Below, in pieces: positions 59,822-64,000 of a DNA stretch of 64,000 nucleotides. The notes beneath the pieces were generated by a model. The model saw nothing but the letters and a program-made list of their open reading frames with translations. It had not been told where the DNA came from and did no database searches. Location: assembly GCA_947478845.1 (NCBI GenBank), contig CANJXC010000001.1, forward strand, positions 62,001 through 126,000, in the 5' to 3' direction. The stretch comes from Spirochaetales bacterium. GTDB taxonomy: Bacteria > Spirochaetota > Spirochaetia > JABEVK01. Both the position numbers and the translations under genes were made by a program. Positions within the stretch are counted from its first letter, which is position 1. Every line of letters starts with the position of its first letter.

Positions 59822-59825
59822 ACGA

Positions 59826-61154
59826 CTACTGAGAAACGCCCCAAGCCTTCAGGAGGCCTAAGGCTTGGGTTTTGACACCTGAATCGGAATCCTTTAGAGA
59901 GATGGAGCGTACCAGAGGTTCATACTCCCGGAAGTTCCCTATGGAAATAGCCCTCAGCGCTGTCCCCCTTGAGGAGGGTGCGTCGTTTTGTAGCAGCAGA
60001 CCGAACAGGACCCGGTAGATTTCTTTTTGAGCAATCAAAGAAGCCGCAATAATGGGTGCCAAAACGGAACTTTTTGCTTTGTTTTCGTCTTCCAGTACTT
60101 TTTTGAGCGAGGCCAAAGTACCAGACCATTTTTTTGCCAGCGCCTGGTTGAGCGATTCTTTCCAAACAGAAAAATCTGTCTTGCGGTCGGCAAGTAGAAC
60201 CAAAACAGGTGAGTCGCCTTCTGGGAACTGGGAGATTGCGCGTACGGATGCCACTCTAATCTTAGGTTCAGGATCTTTTTTGACCCGGAACATCAGCAGT
60301 TCTGTTAGTTCGGATGCCTTGAGGGCTCCAGCCGCCTCAGCGCCTGCCAACCGGACGTTGACTTGGCCGTCTCGTAGCGCCTTGGTCAACGCACTGTTAA
60401 GTTCTTTGTGTCCCGGAAACGACGCAAGTGTTGCCACGGCAGCAGCTCTCAAATCGCTGTTGTCGGAACTCAGGGCGTTGAAAACTAGGTCCCAAGCACG
60501 GTTGTCACCTATCTTCCCGAGGGCCGATAGGATGCTTCCACGAAGTAAGGGGGCGTTTTCGCTGTCGTTGTATTCCTTTAACAAGGTTTCAACCGCTTCA
60601 CGAGCCTTCAATTCACCCAAGGCCCAAATTATGTCAGGCTTAAAGTTGGGTTCGGTTTCTGCGTCGTTATACACAGCAAGAATGGCAGCAACCTTTCCTT
60701 TTGCCTCGATTTTCGCCAGTGCACGAATACTGGCCAAAGCGAGTGTCTTATTTTTGTTGTTCATAAGTCCAACAAAAACTTCTTCGGATGAAGCGGCCTT
60801 TATCCCTGTTAGGTACGAAACCGTCGTGAGCAGTAAGCTATTGGCCTTTTTTTCTGGGTGTCTCAGTTCTTCAACGGCGTCGGATTCGAGGGATTTATCC
60901 TTTAAATCCAAAAAGTAACCAAGAATCAGTTCTTTGAGTTCTGTGTTCCGAGTTGCCCGGCAAGTCGCTGCTAGCTCAGGGATAAAATCCTTGTTTTGTT
61001 CTTGCTGTAGAGTTCTGACAAGATCTAAGAGATCTGTTTCAATTCCAAATTTGAGAATCTGCTGGCGGTCTTCTTTACTGGTCGGTACTTGCGCGCCGGC
61101 AATAGTTGCAGCGACCATCAAGAGGGCAAGTGTGCTTTTCCAGTTATTGTGCAT
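59826..61154 (-). CDS. Exported HEAT-repeat protein
   Basis: A 442-residue protein with a signal peptide (NNWKSTLALLMVAATIAGAQ) and HEAT repeats through most of its length (LLRGSILSALGKIGDNRAWDLVFNALSSDNSDLRAAAVATLASFPGHKEL). ATG 61154 is chosen because the longer frame runs through murJ; the retained start overlaps the murJ stop by 11 bases. Probably periplasmic and a binding scaffold. Its final 16 codons encode, on the other strand, the terminator of greA. It resembles in style the exported HEAT protein at 20211-20912. Confidence 0.8.
   Translation of the reverse strand: MHNNWKSTLALLMVAATIAGAQVPTSKEDRQQILKFGIETDLLDLVRTLQQEQNKDFIPELAATCRATRNTELKELILGYFLDLKDKSLESDAVEELRHPEKKANSLLLTTVSYLTGIKAASSEEVFVGLMNNKNKTLALASIRALAKIEAKGKVAAILAVYNDAETEPNFKPDIIWALGELKAREAVETLLKEYNDSENAPLLRGSILSALGKIGDNRAWDLVFNALSSDNSDLRAAAVATLASFPGHKELNSALTKALRDGQVNVRLAGAEAAGALKASELTELLMFRVKKDPEPKIRVASVRAISQFPEGDSPVLVLLADRKTDFSVWKESLNQALAKKWSGTLASLKKVLEDENKAKSSVLAPIIAASLIAQKEIYRVLFGLLLQNDAPSSRGTALRAISIGNFREYEPLVRSISLKDSDSGVKTQALGLLKAWGVSQ
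59840..59873 (+). terminator. Intrinsic terminator of greA inside the convergent HEAT gene
   Basis: CCCAAGCCTT (59840-59849), ten-base loop, AAGGCTTGGG (59860-59869), then TTTT. It is a perfect ten-pair stem within the coding sequence of the opposite-strand HEAT protein, whose stop lies only four bases beyond the greA stop. Confidence 0.75.
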
Positions 61155-62694
61155 CTTCTTCACCCTCCTTGCGAGTGCGGACAGCAAAAAGTTCGCGGGC
61201 ACGAATTCCGAGAAGATAGGTACCTCCAAGATACATCACTATGGCCAGTGACCCTTCCAGCACAAACCAACCAGCTGAGGACAGCGTCAACCCGCTTGAC
61301 CACCACGACCCAGTAAGGGTCAGGGACCATTGAAAAACCAGAACGACTGGGAGGATCGCCAGAGCGACTCGTAACAGGAACCACAGGTGAGACCAGCCCC
61401 CCGAAAACCCTTTGCGTCGATACGCCATGATAGCGGTCAAGCTGGCTCCCACGAGAAATCCGACAACGCCGCCGATGGCCAACCCTTGAACACCCAGTGA
61501 AGTCCACATAAGCGTTAGGGACACAGCTAAGTCCGAAACTGCCCAAGCCAAGCTTACCCGTAAAGGAGTCTTAAAGTCTCCTGAGGCGTAGAAATAGCGT
61601 TGAAACAAGCTAAACCCTCCGGACAGAAACAGGCCCCACGACATCCAGGTGAGAACCTTTCCAGCCAAGAGGCTATCGGCCGGGGTGAACTGCCCTCGCT
61701 GAAACGCAAGCGCTACAAGCGGTTGGGCAAAGAGTCCTAAAAATACTCCAGCGGGCACTAACAAAAATAGCAGTAGCCTGAGCGCCTGTCCTAGTGAGAT
61801 TGATGCATCGGCAGGCTTGCCCTGAGCAAACTGACGGCACATTCGAGGATAAAACACGGTAATGATAGAAGCTGAAAGGACACCAGCAGGCAATTGCCAG
61901 AATACTATGGCGTTTCCCAGCGCTGCCACACTTCCCTCGGGAAGTAAAGCGGCCAATGACATAGAAACTTGCTGATTGACGAGGGCTATTCCACTGGTCG
62001 ACAGAGCAGGACCCCACTTGGCAAGGATCTGTTTGAGTTCAACTGTCCAAAAGTGACGCGTCGGCAGGAGGGTATAACCGAGCCGACGAAAGAAAAACCA
62101 CTGGAATACAATTTGTGCGAGACCACCGACAAGGACGCCGGGAATCTGTGAGTAAATATCCATTAACGGAAAAAGCAATAAAAGCGACAGGATCACAAAA
62201 AGCGAGTACAAAACAGGACTGATGGCAGGCACAGCAAACCGTTGGTGCGTATTGAGGACGCCCATCATGATGGCGCTCATGCTGACAAGAAACAGATAAG
62301 GGATGAACCAACGGAATAGTTCTGCCGCAAGGGCTTGTCTCTCGGGCTCAGGAAAAGGCGCCAACACTGAAACCAGCGGCTGCGCGAACACAATCGCCAG
62401 GGCCGTCAAGGGTAAAAGAACCAAACACTGCAGAGTGACCATCGATCTTACTAGGGCCCGGGAGCTTGTCCGAGTTGGGTCAGTCTCTAAAGTATGCGAG
62501 AGAACGGGAATAAAAGCGGTAGATAAGGCGCCTTCAGCGACAAGTTTTCTAAGGTTGAAAGGAATATTGAACACGGCAGTCAGGACATCGGCCTTCCATG
62601 TCTGCCCAAACAGGGCGCCAACAACGGCATTGCGGAGGAAACCCAAGACGCGCGAAACTAGAGTCGCGGCGCCGACCACGGCGGTGTCAGACAT
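61144..62694 (-). CDS. murJ: Lipid II flippase MurJ
   Basis: Flips the peptidoglycan precursor lipid II across the inner membrane; 516 residues with about 14 helices (MOP superfamily). The N-terminus AAVVGAATLVSRVLGFLRNAVVGALFG-type segment (AVVGAATLVSRVLGFLRN) is diagnostic, with RKLVAEGALSTAFIPV and LNTHQRFAVPAISPVLYSL. The start overlaps the tgt stop by eight bases, and the stop overlaps the HEAT gene. It completes the peptidoglycan elongation genes found elsewhere in the window (MreBCD, PBP2, RodA, MltG). Confidence 0.95.
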   Translation of the reverse strand: MSDTAVVGAATLVSRVLGFLRNAVVGALFGQTWKADVLTAVFNIPFNLRKLVAEGALSTAFIPVLSHTLETDPTRTSSRALVRSMVTLQCLVLLPLTALAIVFAQPLVSVLAPFPEPERQALAAELFRWFIPYLFLVSMSAIMMGVLNTHQRFAVPAISPVLYSLFVILSLLLLFPLMDIYSQIPGVLVGGLAQIVFQWFFFRRLGYTLLPTRHFWTVELKQILAKWGPALSTSGIALVNQQVSMSLAALLPEGSVAALGNAIVFWQLPAGVLSASIITVFYPRMCRQFAQGKPADASISLGQALRLLLFLLVPAGVFLGLFAQPLVALAFQRGQFTPADSLLAGKVLTWMSWGLFLSGGFSLFQRYFYASGDFKTPLRVSLAWAVSDLAVSLTLMWTSLGVQGLAIGGVVGFLVGASLTAIMAYRRKGFSGGWSHLWFLLRVALAILPVVLVFQWSLTLTGSWWSSGLTLSSAGWFVLEGSLAIVMYLGGTYLLGIRARELFAVRTRKEGEEDAQ

Positions 62695-63814
62695 GACTTG
62701 CCTTTGATCCGAACCGAGCTAAAAAGTTGGTCTTGAAAGGAAGAAAATTGTCCGCCTCAATGGCGGCTCGGATATCGGTCAGAAAATCATGGAGAAACCG
62801 CAGGTTGTGCTCCGTAGCCAGCATTGGGCCATACATTTCATTCGTCTTGAACATTTGCCTCAAGTAAGCTCGCGAGTAGCGAACGCACGCCGTACAGGCG
62901 CACCCTTGCATGATCGGCGCGAAATCTTTCTCGAAACGAGCTTTCTTGAGGTCAATTAGGCCGTCTGCTGTAAAAACCGATCCATTGCGAGCAATTCGGG
63001 TGGGGTAAACGCAGTCGAATACATCGATACCATGCTGTACAGCACTAAGAATGTAGTCCGGCGTACCGATACCCATGACGTATCGGGGCTTATCGTCGGG
63101 CAGAAGGGGTGACAAAACCTCGAGCATCTGTTCATAGACTTCGAACGATTCCCCAACAGACAGTCCACCAATAGCAATTCCCGGAGTATCCAATTCCAAA
63201 ATTTCGTATGCGCTCTGAAGCCTCAGGTCAGTAAAAAATTGTCCTTGAATGATACCGAAGAGTCGGCCCTCGTAACCTTCTTTTCGTGCGTTCCACCTCT
63301 CGAGACTCTTCCTAGCCCACCTTGTTGTAGTCTGCAGAGCCTCCTCGGCCTGTTTTCGGCCCGATTCCGGCCCAGTACAAACGTCTAGCGGCATGAGGAT
63401 GTCACTGCCAAAACCTTCCTGAAGCTCAATAACAAGCTCTGGTGTCAGAACGTGGTAACTTCCATCAATGTGGGAGCGAAACTTGACACCATCTTCAAGG
63501 ATTTTCCGAAAGGGTGCGAGCGAGAAGACTTGATATCCGCCGGAATCTGTCAGGATATTGTGATTCCAGCCGCTGAAGCGGTGCAAACCCCCGCCGGCAC
63601 GAATGACTTCAATTCCAGGACGTAGATACAAATGATAGGTGTTGGCAAGGATGAGTCGGGTCCCCATGTTTTCTACCGTGGAATGCGAAATTGCCTTGAC
63701 CGCCCCATTAGTTCCGACCGGCATAAAACTCGGGAGTGAAACTTTGCCGTGAGGGAGATCCATTGTGCCTGTGCGGGCGCTGCTTTTCGAATCCCGGTGG
63801 TGAACTTTGATCAT
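62687..63814 (-). CDS. tgt: tRNA-guanine transglycosylase
   Basis: Exchanges G34 for preQ1 in tRNAs with GUN anticodons, such as the tRNA-Tyr (GTA) encoded in this window; 375 residues. Motifs are LANTYHLYLRPG, ILTDSGGYQVFSL (catalytic-site Asp), GGLSVGES, GIGTPDYILSAVQHGIDVFDCVYPTRIARNG with the nucleophile Asp, and the zinc site CACTACVRYSRAYL...EHN. ATG 63814 has GGAG five bases upstream and begins MIKVHHRDSKSSARTG; the longer frame overlaps the permease gene. Confidence 0.96.
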   Translation of the reverse strand: MIKVHHRDSKSSARTGTMDLPHGKVSLPSFMPVGTNGAVKAISHSTVENMGTRLILANTYHLYLRPGIEVIRAGGGLHRFSGWNHNILTDSGGYQVFSLAPFRKILEDGVKFRSHIDGSYHVLTPELVIELQEGFGSDILMPLDVCTGPESGRKQAEEALQTTTRWARKSLERWNARKEGYEGRLFGIIQGQFFTDLRLQSAYEILELDTPGIAIGGLSVGESFEVYEQMLEVLSPLLPDDKPRYVMGIGTPDYILSAVQHGIDVFDCVYPTRIARNGSVFTADGLIDLKKARFEKDFAPIMQGCACTACVRYSRAYLRQMFKTNEMYGPMLATEHNLRFLHDFLTDIRAAIEADNFLPFKTNFLARFGSKASHV

Positions 63815-63822
63815 TTCGACTC

Positions 63823-64000
63823 CTAAGTCCGAGCACGGAGAAACAGAAAAGCACCGAGCATGGCACCTGCAAGCACTCCCGCAGAGGCTCCAGTCCACGG
63901 GGGTATGAAACCCGTTTTGGCCAGAAGTCCAGCTACCATCTGCAGTATGATAAAGCCCGCCGAAACGAGTAAACTGGTAAGCAGGCTCATCAAAAGGATA
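63823..64000 (-). CDS. C-terminus of a probable LptF/LptG (YjgP/YjgQ) permease, cut by window
   Basis: The last 59 codons of a gene entering from beyond the right edge. The translation has two hydrophobic segments separated by a short loop (ILLMSLLTSLLVSAGFIILQ, then LAKTGFIPPWTGASAGVLAG, ending FLFLRART). A final helix pair with a TGFIPPW-type loop is the usual C-terminus of LptF/LptG lipopolysaccharide-transport permeases. The identification rests on this short segment and on position beside tgt, so it is tentative. It lies eight bases upstream of the tgt start. Confidence 0.6.
   Translation of the reverse strand, partial: ILLMSLLTSLLVSAGFIILQMVAGLLAKTGFIPPWTGASAGVLAGAMLGAFLFLRART

Noticed and set aside
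60052-60918. Plus-strand frame of 288 codons opposite the HEAT gene
   Set aside because: Serine/alanine-rich composition is typical of an antisense shadow of a Leu/Ala/Lys-rich helical gene; no start signal.
1-64000. CRISPR array, insertion sequence, prophage or integrated island
   Set aside because: No direct-repeat arrays, transposase, integrase, phage structural gene or shift in codon style was seen; gene content is housekeeping throughout.

Overview
The window is a dense, gene-rich stretch of bacterial chromosome, almost certainly from the phylum Spirochaetota. Several spirochaete-type features support this: an S1 ribosomal protein fused to cytidylate kinase, a very long GreA with a large N-terminal extension, a BpuR-like PUR-domain protein, a ParE/ParC pair, many small lipoproteins and TPR/HEAT proteins of unknown role, and a coiled-coil/zinc-ribbon protein after rpoD. 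Base composition looks balanced and even. I saw no insertion sequence, prophage, integrase, CRISPR array or obvious island. Both window edges cut genes (ParE-like at the left, a probable LptF/LptG permease at the right).

Layout: (1) 1-3765 (+) parE-parC and a small unknown. (2) 3762-6286 (-) RNase D-like, J-domain protein, aspartate kinase. (3) 6382-9306 (+) JAMM-domain/DinG-type helicase and the PUR protein. (4) 9290-9847 (-) rnhB. (5) 9925-20162 (+) smc, a membrane protein, a lipoprotein, then the ffh-rpsP-khpA-rimM-trmD-rplS translation/secretion cluster, a candidate structured RNA, an HD-GYP-like protein, yraN and two small unknowns. (6) 20211-21508 (-) HEAT protein and lipoprotein. (7) 21588-23327 (+) coaD-rpmF-acpP-rnc. 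(8) 23287-24504 (-) CCA/poly(A) polymerase. (9) 24556-40469 (+) thiamine pyrophosphokinase, glgA, tRNA-Thr, tRNA-Tyr, a YkgJ-like protein, mltG, dnaG, rpoD, zinc-ribbon protein, RNase P RNA, a TPR protein and mreB-mreC-mreD-mrdA-rodA. (10) 40531-56035 (-) a membrane signalling block (CHASE2 adenylate cyclase, GAF sigma-54 activator), cmk-rpsA, rluB, scpB, scpA, folK, recA, three envelope/TPR unknowns, rpe. (11) 56141-59821 (+) TPR protein and long greA. (12) 59826-64000 (-) HEAT protein, murJ, tgt, lptF/G.

The genes are mostly housekeeping: chromosome segregation and topology (ParE/ParC, SMC, ScpA, ScpB, RecA), replication and transcription (DnaG, RpoD, GreA), tRNA and ribosome biogenesis, and the rod-shape peptidoglycan machinery (MreBCD, PBP2, RodA, MltG, MurJ). 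Neighbours commonly overlap by 1 to 44 bases, often as TAATG, ATGA, GTGA or TTGA.

The most interesting signals are regulatory. Six genes (aspartate kinase, ffh, a lipoprotein, coaD, CCA polymerase, thiamine pyrophosphokinase) lack a Shine-Dalgarno and have a good -35/-10 promoter ending only 6 to 9 bases before the ATG, which predicts leaderless mRNAs. Two of these promoters interleave on opposite strands in a 51-base gap. Other points are a JAMM-helicase fusion and folK that both appear to lack a normal start codon, an SMC with no recognisable hinge, a predicted three-way-junction RNA, and a degenerate HD-GYP protein.
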